A stretch of DNA of 64,000 nucleotides from Grifola frondosa (Eukaryota; Basidiomycota; Agaricomycetes; Polyporales; Grifolaceae), in NCBI GenBank assembly GCA_001683735.1, contig LUGG01000007.1, forward strand, positions 806,001 to 870,000, written 5' to 3'. Position numbers and translations under genes: made by a program. Below are positions 12,318 through 23,739 of the stretch, piece after piece; the stretch's first letter is position 1, and every line of letters begins with the position of its first letter. The notes under the pieces were generated by a model. It saw only the letters and a program-made list of their open reading frames with translations, made no database searches and was not told the origin of the DNA.

Positions 12318-14209
12318 ATGGCAAGGTACAACAATCTGTTCACGCTAACAAGAATATTGAAAAGGCACTTTAATAAGGTTATAGAGGCCATGTGGTACGT
12401 CGCTGGATTACTGACGAGGCTTACCATACGTGTCTCTTCTTCCCCATGCATTTATTATTCTTTTTTGTCCGGACAGGATGGAATTCAGGTCTTTCACAGT
12501 CTTATGCTTGGAGTTCATCATGCCTCCAACTGCGTCCACCTAGATGCATCAACGATGTGATTGACTTCACACATTATACCGACCAACGCGGAAATGTCAC
12601 ATCCATTCCTAGCGACACTCGAAAGCCAACAACCTCAGCGAGGCTTTTATTTCTTTTGCAGAAAGGCATCCTTTCTTCCGTCGACGTGTTTAAGTCTCCT
12701 GAAAACGCAATCGGGCTGCTTGTCGCCGAAATCGACGAGACTCGTCTACTGGCATGCGTCATTAAGGACAGACTCCTTCAGTATGTTGACTACGTGAAGC
12801 AACTGTGTGTGGAGATCGTGGAGGAGCTTCACAACATACTCGAATTGTATCATGCGCTCAGCGGTATGGCTGATCACACCAACTTGGATGCTACTCTCAC
12901 CATGTATGTATCGCATTCGGCCGTGCGACCTTCTTGATACTCAAGGACATGCAGGAATCTGTTTGATGACTTTATGGATAGGGTGTCGCTCATTTCAATT
13001 CAAATACCTCTGCTGAATACCTGGACTTGTTGGGCGAGTCGTTTAAAAGACTGGCTCGCTGCCTCGCGGGGTGGCGCAGACACAGATCGTACTGGCACTG
13101 GGCATGTTACTCAACAGCATGCACACCAAACAAGTCATCCCAGTACTAGCACTCGGAGGGCCGAGGCTGAACACGGCGATCAGTGGATGGATGGCACCAA
13201 GACTAACAGCATCTATACTCAGATTCCTGGCACGCCAGGCCAAGCTTCTATACAACTTCCCAATGCAAAGCGTAGCTATCGGGCTGTACAACAAAAGATG
13301 CAATATTGGAGGGATTGATGGTCGAGATCAACCGACTCGTCCGTACTGTCGACGATACACGCGACCGTCTTAGAGATCTAGAAGGTGGCTCAACACATGC
13401 GGGCACGTATGTTGAATGGAATCGTATGTATCAGAAGGAAAGTTTCGAACAGCTCTGGCATATCCACGAGAGCGTACAGAGATCCATAATTCATGTGGCG
13501 CAGACCCTCTAAGAGACTGCGGTGCGTCTCATCCTGCCATCCTGCACTCTGATGTTACGCCTTGATGCTAATTAATTCGTCGAGCAGATCTGAAATAGAT
13601 AACCTGGAGAAGGCTTTATCAGAGGCTGCCTCAGAGCACATGCCTGCTCCTCAGGACGCGGCGGCTCCAGATAGTCCCACAATGGTGCGAGCCCACTCTA
13701 CAGGAAACCCGCCAGTGGCAGGTCCTTCTGGATCTGCTCAGCGAATGGATTTCGGTGTTATCTTGGCATCAGTTTCACCACCCTACCATGGTGAACCTCC
13801 TATAGGTACCCGACCCGTCATTGTCCCCCACATTATCGATAGATCTACAGTAACGCTCCGCCTCTACAGCCAGAAGCGTGCTCACGGACTAACTGGAGAA
13901 GAGGCTTTTGAGATGCTCCGCGCCCTGTCAATCTCAATCAGCTTCAACCCTGACAAACTGGTGTCATCTGCCCTGCAGAGGATGAGGATCCGCGAACCCA
14001 AGATACTCAACCTGCTCCCCATTGCTTAGAAGTCACGTCCATCAGAGCCAGCTCCGCTTGCGGATGCTGTGGAGCTAGATTCAACTGGTGATGTATATCT
14101 TGGTCCACCTGCTTCTGCGCTGCATAGGATAGATGTCAAAGGAAAAGGTCACGCTGAAGTTGCCTCGTCCTCAAAAAAACGTGAGAGGCATTCTACAGTT
14201 GTGATCTGA
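12318..14209 (+). CDS. Unknown multi-exon protein, possibly damaged
   Basis: A chain of coding-like segments on the plus strand: a helix-rich part at 12550-12930 (KQLCVEIVEELHNILELYHA), a polar part at 13020-13300, a coiled-coil-like part at 13306-13512 (INRLVRTVDDTRDRLRDLE) and a mixed part at 13562-14209. The first Met could be at 12318 or further in. Introns between the segments are plausible, but not all could be fixed. The polar and coiled-coil segments are in different frames with little room for an intron, and a TAG at 14027-14029 interrupts a frame that otherwise continues to TGA at about 14209. The TAG may be the acceptor of a weak intron. I do not recognise the family. Confidence 0.35.
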
Positions 14210-14408
14210 CAGGAGATGGGACGCAGGTTACATGCTGTGCCACTCACTCGTCATCGAGAAAGGAACAGCATACGACATGAGGGTATTGTATGTCGGGGGT
14301 CTACCCTTTGAGCCTTTCTATACGCAGTGTATTCCGTCAATTCCCGCTGAACGAAACTGGAAAGTCGCAACATCGTAAAGAACCAGACAACGTAGTATAT
14401 AAAGCAGT

Positions 14409-16087
14409 CTAGAGTCGCCACTTCTTTTCCCCGGGTTGAAGAGCTCTGTTGCGGCGCAGATACATTATACGCAGCCCGAAAACGGATACCGCACCGCAGA
14501 GAAGAAATCCCGCATTGGTGTAATGACCAGTGGGGTATCCTGGTGATTCGGAGCTCTTATAGATGTACACCCCTGCAAGTGGTTTTCATTTAAATCTTCG
14601 GAAGACGAACAGAAGTACATACCGATGATCTGTCCTACTTGTCCGACTGATACGTTCAACGGAACAGCGAGAGTAGAAGCACCCGTGTTTCGTAAGTTTG
14701 CCGTCAACCAGCTAAGCAACGGTGGGATGCTGGCGAATGCAAACGAGAGGGCAATACACAAGAAAACGTAGCGCGTCTTGAACGCAGTCGCCGGTAGAGC
14801 CCCTGCTTGAAGTTCAGCATTTCTAAGAGAGCAGGGCTGAATATCACAGCACCTTCTACAATGAAGCTTGCTCCGGCTATAAGCATTGACAGACATGTTC
14901 CCCACGAGCGCATCTCGTACTTGTCAGATAGCCACGCCACCGAGACGGTAACGACAAACGCGATCGCATAAGGAGGGACCGTGAACAGTTGGGCATCCAG
15001 ACCCGTGTAGCCAAGCCCGGAGACGATGGTGGGAGAAAACAACGACATGCTGGAGAATGGGACGGAAATCGTGATATAGATCAAGTAATGCACGTAAAGC
15101 CGCCAATCCTTCAACGTCGTCTTCGCCTCCGCCCAAGTGATCTTATGGTGCCCGAGCGATGCGACACCCTTGATTCGCTCGGTCGCCAGCTCGCGATCCT
15201 GCGGGGAAAGCCAGGATACTGTCTCCGGGTAGTCAGGGAAGAAGGCGAACACAAGAAACGCGCCAGCACAGGAGGGTGCCCCTTCGATAAGAAACAGGTA
15301 GCGCCAGGCCTGGAGACCATGCAGGCGATTCAACATCCCCACACCATACGCGATAGCACCTCCGAATGCGCCACCAAGAGTCGCACATGCGAGAATGAGA
15401 GCGATGCGGACAGCGCGCTCCTCGGGTTTGTACCAGAACGTCAGGCAGTAGATCATTCCCGGGAACAAGCCCGCCTCGAACGCGCCTAGAAGAAACCGCA
15501 AGGCGACTAAACCACCAAAACTGGTCGTCCCGCCGATGATCATGGTCATTGTACCCCATGCGAACATAAGGAATGCTATCCAACGGCTTGGGCGGAACTT
15601 CTTGAGCATGTAATTAGACGGCGTCTCGAAGATCGTGTACGAAACGAAGAAAATCATGAGCGCATTGAGGTATTGCTGATTAGAGATGTGAAGCGTCTGC
15701 GCCAGCGAGTCGTCTGTGTTACTGTTCAGGATTTTGGCATTGCCCTAGAGCGCATGTTGCTGTTTATACATGGAAAGAAAGAGAGACTTGCTTACGATGT
15801 TAGATCGATCCAGAGAGCAGAGCAGATATATCATCATGGATGCGGGAATGATACGGAGGTCAATACGCCGGACCAGTCTTGTGAAGGACGATGAAGAGCA
15901 TGAGAGACATAGTTCCACAGTACGATGACGAATGTCCATACCTCTTTTCCGCATAACGATCAACGATGTAGGTCGTTGCAGTGACCTTCACGTCCTCCAT
16001 GGTTTCCACAACCGACTTCTCGACATCTTCGTGAATTGGACTGCTGCTCCGTGCCGCTCTTGGAGAAGAAGACACGTTATCGAGCAT
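14409..16087 (-). CDS. MFS transporter, DAL5/allantoate permease (anion:cation symporter) family
   Basis: Five exons (16087-15942, 15877-15796, 15744-14853, 14802-14623, 14572-14409) splice without a break into 487 residues, the typical length. Introns are 64, 51, 50 and 50 nt. The cytosolic N-terminus is followed by LVRRIDLRIIP and LLCSLDRSNI, the standard entry into TM1 of this family. About twelve hydrophobic segments follow, with FETPSNYMLKK, SFGGLVALRFLLGAFEAG, WYKPEERAVRIAL and, after the fourth exon begins, EGALPATAFKTRY. Known members carry allantoate, nicotinate, pantothenate, biotin precursors or tartrate; the substrate here cannot be read from sequence. The ATG at 16087 is the only Met start in frame before the first exon ends. 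Plasma membrane location is expected. Confidence 0.9.
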
Positions 16088-16641
16088 CGCGAAAAGGCGG
16101 GGCAGAAGAACGCCTCCCACCTACTACGTATTTAAATCACCGTGCATGAGCCGTCTATTTTAGCGTATTCCCCGATAGCTATTACCTTGCAATTGGTCAG
16201 ATGAACATCAAACATCGTACGTCGAGAATGGAAGTTGTACATCGTGACCAAAAAGTTACGATCAGCTGTCGTCCTGATATTCTTAAGGCCAATCCACTAG
16301 TAATCATTGGGAAGTGCAGCCGAGGCAACAAGCAGGAAAATCGTTGATGCGTCAGAAAACAGGACGCGTCGGTGGCATGAGAGACTGTCCCGCGATCAAG
16401 CCGTGCGTGTGATACGTGATCGACCAGCGCCAGCCCGTGACAGAACCAAGGCATCGGAGAGAAACATTATGCATATCCGCCGGGATGATTCAAATGTTGT
16501 CACACGAAATTGAAAGAACACTTTTACATTCACAGTCAGGCAACTACAACTTCAAGCGAAATGTTCAAAACGGCAGAAATCTGGAAGAAAATAAATAACA
16601 ATACTAGGTACTAAGACAACATTGAACGGCTCGACCACCAA

Positions 16642-18187
16642 CTACGAAGACTGATAGATACCGAAGTGCGACGCATAAAATTGTGGGTTAGTTTTGGCTC
16701 TCAAAACGAACTTTCCCGTCTTGTCCGTGACATCAGATGAAGGAGTGCGAAGCTTGTTGAAGGCCTCCGGATCGACATCCCAAGGGAAGGCGGGTTTCGG
16801 CGATGTGTAATTGGATCTGTCATCCTCGTTGGTTTGATGCTGATCTCTCCAATGGCGTCGAAGAAGGTCGCCACGTGAGAAAGCCTTCGTACAGCCAGCC
16901 TCCTGGCAGACGAACTGAAAAGGGAAATGAATCAGCATATGCCGATTCCTCTCCCTTGCATCGGCGTAGGACTTGGGGCAATTCGGGAACAAACATGCCA
17001 CGGGGATACTCGAGGTCGCCTACATATCAATGAGAAGTTGAGAACGACATCTATTACTGACTGTAACGTCTGGCGTACCTTCGCGCGCGCAGTAGGAGGA
17101 GCATTTTCTTTACCCTTGCTACGAGTCTTCCTGGGCTTCGCCACTTTCTTCGTCGTCTTGCGTCTCGTAGCTTTAGACGCTGACGTCTGTTGCGGCAGAG
17201 AGATCGTAGGCTGCAACTGAAGTTCAACGAGATTGAGATACACCGTACATCACAAATAACAAAGGGTGCTGCTCACTGAGCGGTCAACTGGCGTAGCCAC
17301 CGCGTGCATCTGCTCGGTGGCATGCTGCACACGAATCAGCGAAAATGCCCCACGAAACATACATTGACACTCACCGTCACGTTCCCATTCTGGACCGACG
17401 CCGTCTGCACTGGAGACTCGGAGGACAACATGTCCTGGCATGTCACGAACTGAGGATTGCTGATCAGCTTGCATTTGGCGTAACAGAAGAAGAGAGTAAA
17501 TACCTGATTGTGAGCGTTGGCAGCGATTGTCACTGCGAAATCACCATCTATATTACGCGCCATCTTTGGATGGGGTAATGAGAGACCGAACTGCGCTCGA
17601 TGATGACCCACGACTCACCTGGTAGTTGTATCCGTCAAATATGCCCTCATTTATTTGCGAGGCCGTCCATTCGTCATCGCGTATTTCGTCGCGTCGTCCC
17701 ACTCGAAATCGAATGCACAGGGTTGAGAAAATATGTCGAGTGGAGGCGAGTCCTGAGGATGGAGCTCCGTGAGAAAGGCAAAAATCGGATCGAGTTCGAT
17801 GTTGTATCCGAAAGACGACGAGACGACGGATGGTGAGGACTCGGATGGGAATGAGGGTTGGAACGAAGACGAGGACGATGAAGATGAGGACGATGAAAGC
17901 GAGGACGACGAGGACTGAGACAAAGACGGCAGCTGAGACGAGGATGGAGATGGGTACCGGGAAGAGGGCGGAGAAGAGGACTGAAACGAAGACCAGGGCT
18001 GGGACGGGGATGGGGATGAGGGGGGTCTACCTCCGTCCGCGGAATTTGCGGAAGGTTCCCATTGATCAAGGGGTAGAGTCTGAAAGTCGATGGTACGGTC
18101 AGGCAATGAGGTCGTTTCAATCGAGAAGTGGCAACTCGCCTCGATGGGCGAGAACACCCATGTCGGCGTAGTGGTGTTGTATGACAT
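16642..18187 (-). pseudogene. C2H2 zinc-finger paralogue A, frameshifted in its first exon
   Basis: The start ATG is at 18187 (MSYNTTTPTW). Exon 1 encodes an acidic/Ser-rich N-terminus with a run of about 20 Ser residues, then LDPIFAFLTELHPQD and FDFEWDDATKYA. Later exons follow GTGAGT/GTATTT introns and give a short Gln-rich stretch, a basic stretch (TRRKTTKKVAKPRKTRSKGK) and two C2H2 fingers: C-X4-C-X12-H-X3-H (CLFPNCPKS...RHMLIH) and a second ending RRHWRDQH. The tail has FPWD...LRTP and FVLRAK. The architecture suggests a sequence-specific nuclear DNA-binding protein. Compared with copy B, one T is missing in GTC(T)ATCG at 17674-17676, which puts a stop 8 codons later. The rest downstream is still open and spliceable, so the damage looks recent, or is a sequence error. 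Confidence 0.7.
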
Positions 18188-18278
18188 TTTCTGAGTGTGA
18201 AGAGTATGTGTTAGAAGGCGCGACAAACTGGTGAAGATGGTAAGGAGTTGGGATGTAGGGCACTGAGACATCCTGCCA

Positions 18279-18290
18279 GTTATTTATCCT
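18279..18290 (-). promoter_or_regulatory. TATA box of zinc-finger copy A
   Basis: GGATAAATAACTGG on the minus strand, about 95 nt upstream of the ATG. Copy C has GGATAAATATCTGC at the same distance from its ATG, in otherwise similar upstream sequence. This supports it as the shared core promoter of this subgroup. Confidence 0.55.
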
Positions 18291-18319
18291 CCCGGAGAGG
18301 CACATCGGTCCGTTCATCC

Positions 18320-19980
18320 ACCATCTCCAGACGCAAAATTTTCACAAAGTTCAACATCGTTGCGACCAGGCAGCACGGAGGACAATGAATCCATTTCCGA
18401 CGGGTCAGATGGGCCCGCCACCCCGGATTTGATCGCACTGTTCAGGGTCCTTGCCACAAAATCGCCAACCACTCTGCCTCGTGTGTGCGGCTACTCCACG
18501 CATGGGATAAGCACGATTACTGATTCACGGATGTAAATCAGAATGAGTTTTCATCGTATTAATCGTTCGTGCGTCCGAATGCACCCCAGTATTGCGTTTC
18601 ATGGACACCTTCCGACACTGTGTCCTCCTTCAGTGGCAATGTACTCATTTCTGGATCCACCAGCACACGTAACAGTAAGATAGCTGCGCAGGCGTACTGT
18701 GAGCACGGAGCGCTCACATGTAGGTCTAACGACGCGATCGAGCCTATGGATCGGACTCAAACTTTTATGCGACCGGAAGCTTCATGTTGCAACGATGTGC
18801 GGGTGGAGATTTGCCAGCCAACAACGTCCTCGTCCTCCACAACGTTTTCAGCCTTCCGAGGGGATATCATTTCGCCTCACGTCGTCCTTTGTCTCTACCT
18901 TGCATTATTCCACTCCTAGTGTGCCTAGGTGAGGCTACAGATCATCTGTTTCTCCGTAATCAGAGACCGGACATATCCGAAAACAACGTACCAGCACGAA
19001 TCAGTGACCATTGTGGACCGTACAAGACTGCCTGTTTTGGAAAGTGAGGCGGTGCCCATGGTTATTAGGTTTCACCAGCACTCGCGACGCCCTAATCGTG
19101 TCTGGCCATGAGCTCCCTCCAAATAAGTTGAACATGGCTGAATCATCGAATGCCATATTTTCTGACGAGTATACCTGTTCAACACGATCAGGTTCCTTGA
19201 AGGGGTATATTTCATAGGGACAATAAGTCCTGCAGACGCATAATGCTGTAACGCTGAACAGCTTGAGGGGAGGTGGGCAAGGTATGCTCCGCGTGGAACG
19301 AGCCTGAACAGCGAACAACACCATACTCAAACACATCCGAACACACTTGACCTGGTAAAATTTGAGGTGCATACTTCGTTCTGAATCGAACATCAGTGAG
19401 CTCCGAGAGGACTAGAAACGTGAGCGTCCGACTCACCGAACGTTCCGCTGAATCATACCTATGGAATACTTTACCATCTCCTTTTAGCATCCATGATTTA
19501 ATGCAATGCGAATTAGAGCTAGCTAGCTCAGCGTTGTATGGAAGGACCGATGACGACGGCAAGGACGATAAGTCCACCGTGTCGTCTTGAATATCCTCAC
19601 GGTAAACGCCGGAGGATAGGGAGGTCGATAACAAGTTTTCCAGTACGCTTCTGCGTCATGCTCTGTTTTGAAGCATAAAGTTGACTTACTTGCACACATG
19701 CAATAAGCCTGGAGACGGTCACATATCTCTCAAGCACTCAAGGACGAACGTCTGTAGGTGCGCGGCAGCAGTGTGCTGGCAAGAATCGCGGTGAAGATCT
19801 CAGATCGACGTCGATCGATGCTGGCATTTGTCAAGTTCCTTCTACTTATACGAGCTCTCGCAGTACTGACAAGCGCGGCAGTGATAACAACATCGGGGAA
19901 TAGCAATGCATTGACGAACTTCGACATATATAAGAACGATCACAACAACCCAATATCCCACTAAGCATACATCCATTGTT
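18320..19980. other. Arm sequence between zinc-finger copies A and D
   Basis: No gene is convincing. Open frames at 18569-18919 (plus) and 19212-19634 (minus) have matching but differently interrupted counterparts in the other arm (35558-35232 and 34723-34935), as expected of duplicated non-coding DNA. The 14-base palindrome GATCGACGTCGATC lies at 19803-19816. Confidence 0.4.
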
Positions 19981-19987
19981 AGACGTA

Positions 19988-21303
19988 CTAGATATCGAAC
20001 GCTGCCTTCTGTTTCTCCTGACGGATGAAGCAAGACACGCGATCAACATCGCGACTGGGAGGCATCTTGAACTTCCTGATCAGCTTCGTGTTCAATTCCC
20101 AAGGGTATGGGAGTTCCACCGATACGTCTTCCAACTCTGGATGAAAGTCCCTCATGTGACGCTGAAAGACGTCGTGGCGATGGATGGAGAGGGGACGAAT
20201 ACATGCTTCGCAAGGATACTGTGGGGGGAAGTGGATCAGCATATGTCTGTCCCTATCTCGCGGCCTCGAGCAAGAATCCGTGCAACCACGGTATAAACAC
20301 TCTGGGCGAGGACGGTTTTTCTTACCCTGAACGTGAATCAGCACATAGTTTAGAACTGTTCACACAATAAGCGCACCTTAGCTGAACGGTGCTGCTTCTT
20401 CGGAGCAGGCTTTCTAATACCCTCATTCTTCCCCTTCTTGGGGCCAACTATCGTGATCTTCCGCTGCTTGCTAGGCAGCGGCGATATCGCCTCAGAGGGG
20501 GAACAGCGCCCGTCGACTACCATACTATCAGATATTTGGAGGCACGACATTAGAAGTGTGCTACTTACCAATTCATCCTCAGTCGGCTGAGCCGCCATCT
20601 CCGATCGCGAGACTGATGCCACCTGAGCTACCTCAGCAGGTCTTTCCGCATACTCAGCCGCCAGTGGGACCGTCTGGTTATAACAGAATGAGTCAGAATT
20701 GCATGGGAGAAATGAGGATGACAGAACGCACAGTATGCGGCATAGCTCTGGCCTCCTGGGACTTCAGCAAAGCTAAGTATGAGTCACGCTTCGAGCAAAC
20801 GTCGTCGCTTACCTCGTATGGGTTAGGTCCGACAATATCATAAGTATGTAAGTTACGGGTACCACTCATGTCGTCTATCTGTCGTCGGATTAAATCACTG
20901 AGAACATCTCTCTTCGGATCCTCATCGAAATTGAAAGGATCTGCATGGTTCGTCGGTGGAGGAGGGGGTAGTCGTTAGATGTCGAGGGCCAGAAGGCACA
21001 CGAGGGAGACGGAAGCAAGACAATGTCGTCCAGGGCCGTGCGCGTCGCGCCTTGAATCGCAGTTGAAGGTCCGCCAGGCTGCAAGTGTGCTGCACCGGTT
21101 GAGGACTGGGAGTGCAAAAGTAGGCCGCGAGGATCTGCCTCAAAGGAAGCATGAGCGGACCATGCATCAGGAAGTTCCTAAATTGCACTGTTAGCGCGAA
21201 AGGAAGGGCTTCAAAAACGAATTTGGCTCACATCATCGAGCAAGTCGCGAGGTTGGTGAGTGGCTGACCAGGAAGCCATGAAATCTGGGAAAGGGGGGAG
21301 CAT
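19988..21303 (-). pseudogene. C2H2 zinc-finger paralogue D, probable 1-nt frameshift
   Basis: The start ATG at 21303 (MLPPFPDFMASW) gives a 24-codon first exon ending at 21232 (GTGAGC donor). Exon 2 begins after TTTAG with ELPDAWSAHA. Later exons carry MSGTRNLHTYDIVGPNPYE, EARAMPHTVRS, a segment ending in EMAAQPTEDEL, then a Lys/Arg-rich stretch with KKGKN and HRSAK. The last exon has two C2H2 fingers (C-X4-C...HMLIH; C-X2-C-X12-H-X4-H), then YPWELNTKLIRKFKMPP and SCFIRQEK, stopping at 19988. Frame and splice sites match copy F exon by exon. Exon 2 changes frame within a C run at 20960-20969, one base shorter than in F. Without a change there, exon 2 ends early. If expressed, it would be a nuclear DNA-binding protein. 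Confidence 0.65.
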
Positions 21304-21398
21304 ATCGAAGTTGTACAGATGGGGAGTGTGGATAGGTATGTCGTGCTAGAGCAAATGGTGCAAAGTGTTGGGGGTGAGGAGACCCTTCGCGCACCTCG

Positions 21399-21418
21399 CT
21401 GCGGTACTTATGCTCCCG
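21399..21418 (-). promoter_or_regulatory. Conserved core promoter of zinc-finger copy D
   Basis: GGGAGCATAAGTACCGCAG on the minus strand, about 105 nt before the ATG and followed by TCTCCTCACCC. The same block occurs at the same distance from the ATG of copies F and G, and upstream of relic E. Confidence 0.6.
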
Positions 21419-21419
21419 G

Positions 21420-23660
21420 ATATTCACTAAGGTCCCTTGCATTTTAGTAAAGCCCTCTAACACGAGTCCCGTCGAGTGCAGCGTGTTCGCGAATGGCACA
21501 CTACCAACCACGCTGAGTCCTTTGTCCGTAGAGGGTCACTATACCTCTTTTGGTAAATTTCATCGCGCGTCGACCTCTGAGCCACATAGGCATCCTTGCC
21601 GATGCGACCGCGCGGTCGCCTCCTGCCATTTACAGTCAAGCGCAACACCTGGAATTACCAGTCGGATTCATGTGAGCGCTCGTATCAAGGGTGTGGACCA
21701 AGGATAAACATTTTGTACCTCGCCCGTGAGAACACAGCGTTTGTGGCCTACTGCGACGAAGCCCGCCGTCGTCCGTTCGATCAAACCACAAAAACGGCAT
21801 CTACCGGGTGGCATGGTATCCCACGCTTTAAGTCGTCAATGTTCTTCCTGTGATGAATTGGAGCGACATGCGAGGGGCTGGGTGATACTCCGAGAGTACG
21901 GTACAGCATTGCGATACGTCCCGGAACGTGATATCCCGCTAGCAGGGAACGCAGTCCGAATTTACAAATTGGTAGTTTCGCGACACTGCGCATACAATTT
22001 TCTTCGCTCGTTCGCGCCGGTCCATTTCCATCTTCGGACCTCGGTATGCATAACCTGTCTATAATTTTGGACACGGTAGGCATCCAAAACGAATACAGCC
22101 ATCTACTGCCAAAAAAAGGGCAAGGCTGAGGGTGCTTGGACCTCAAACGTCAGGAATATCAGAACAGGATAACACGAACAAACAAACGCCCACGCACAGA
22201 AAGGAAGGAGGTTAGACCGTGAGCTATTCCGTCGATCTGGAACGCGAGGCGATGCAAGGAGGCAGCGCTGGAAATTGGGGACTCCTTATCCTGGAAATTG
22301 GTCCTGGGCAATACTATTAGCATTAAAATTGGACCGTGCGCACTATCCAAAGGGTCTTCCCGTGTATGACGGTGAGACCCGACGATGAATATTTTCAAGT
22401 GAGGACAGACATTCAACTCGGGTTCTGCCATGCAGGGATTACAGTCCAAATGTCACAGCCTTGCTCAAGCTTGACGGCGGAGTCGGTGTTGTAGCTAGAC
22501 GTTTCGCTGGCGGGCAAACCTATCATTGGAGTCAGTCAACGCCTAAACGCAGATACCGCATGGCGAACATTGAGGGAATCGAACCCACCATCCGCACATG
22601 ATCATGAACAGTGCGCTGGACTTCTGCATCAGATACCGGATATTGCCAGAGGAGAGATCCTCATGCTTCGACAATATCAGGTCGGAGCGAGGGTGATCCG
22701 AGGATTCTGGGGTACATTCGTAGTGCGCCTTGCATCAGCCGTCAATATCTTCTAGTCCTTCTGGACTCTGTCTCTACTCCAGAATGATCATCCGCAGTAA
22801 AGGGCAACATATTCATGAGAACCATCCTGACTCGCCAGGAGGAAATTTCAAGAATGGAAAATCGATATTATGCAATGGACTCTTCTGATTATCCTCCACG
22901 AATGTTTTTGGAATTCTCTGGTTTTACGATCAGGTGTTACGCCACCTTGTGATGGGTCGGCATCACAAAGGAGCAATATGTCCTGTAACGCCGGTATGAT
23001 TAGTACAAAAGATATTGTCGTGCAATAGAATGAACACACCTCATCCAACGTCAAATCTGGCTGAACTATTGTTGCTTACTTCTGAGAAGCGTTGAGAATA
23101 TACTTCTGCTATAAGAGAGATACTTGTCATAACGAACGAGGTGCTTATACACAGCAATAGGTAAAGCTGAGTGCGCCGGTACTCCTGCTATTGTCGTAGA
23201 AACGTCAGACCACATCCCCGCTTTTCACAACAGTTTAAGCAATCTAATTCCAACGGGTCGATGCACCAAGAGTACTTTGGGTGGTGGTAGTGGTAAGATT
23301 CTGATAGAGTGCTGTACGACACTCAGCGTCTCTGCACCTGTGCGCTGGCAAGGGCGCTTCGGCCCCAATGGCCAATCACAGAGCTCATAGGGAAGATCTC
23401 AGATCTAGATCAATGATTTTCAAGAAGACGTTCGCGGTCGAAGAAAAGAAAGAAAAGGCTGAACCCGCGACGAGGGAAACGAGAGACCGAAGCATGAACG
23501 TCCATAGTTACTACTATACGCGAATTATGGAGAACGAAGCGGTGATTCATAGCATACAACAGCCTCAATGGACAGCAACTACCGCCAATGGCGCCAACAC
23601 GGGTATTCCACGACGAGCAGGACAAGAGAACGCACGAGAGCATAACAGCAGAGCGCAGGA
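21420..23660. other. Arm sequence upstream of zinc-finger copy D
   Basis: About 2.2 kb with no recognisable gene. Several short open frames (21457-21648, 21781-22146, 22159-22449 on minus; 22570-22755 on plus) recur at the mirror positions of the right arm. They follow the high nucleotide identity of the arms and show no domain. A 54-codon ATG frame at 22323-22159 is discussed in findings. Confidence 0.4.
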
Positions 23661-23739
23661 CTAGTCATACATCACCCATGCGTCAGTATCGCTCTCACTT
23701 TCCCAGGAGCACGAATGCAAGTCTATTGTTAGTAATGAC

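Larger units (their letters stand above)
16640..23665 (+). repeat. Left arm of an imperfect inverted duplication
   Basis: Read in reverse complement, this stretch runs colinearly with 30680-37415. Matching landmarks from the inner to the outer end are a block at 23.66-23.34 (right arm 30.69-31.00), 23.05-22.85 (31.26-31.37), 22.75-22.57 (31.61-31.79), 22.32-22.16 (32.03-32.20), 21.65-21.40 (32.70-32.94), a zinc-finger gene (F), 19.95-19.60 (34.40-34.75) and a second zinc-finger gene (C). Non-coding parts are about 90% identical where I compared them by eye. Coding parts are clearly more diverged. Confidence 0.85.

Noticed and set aside
22560..22660. tRNA-like B box (GGTTCGATTCCC) in the left arm and at 31757-31769 in the right arm
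   Set aside because: No matching acceptor or T-stem pairs could be drawn in either copy and the 5' half is not tRNA-like. At most an old tRNA-derived relic.
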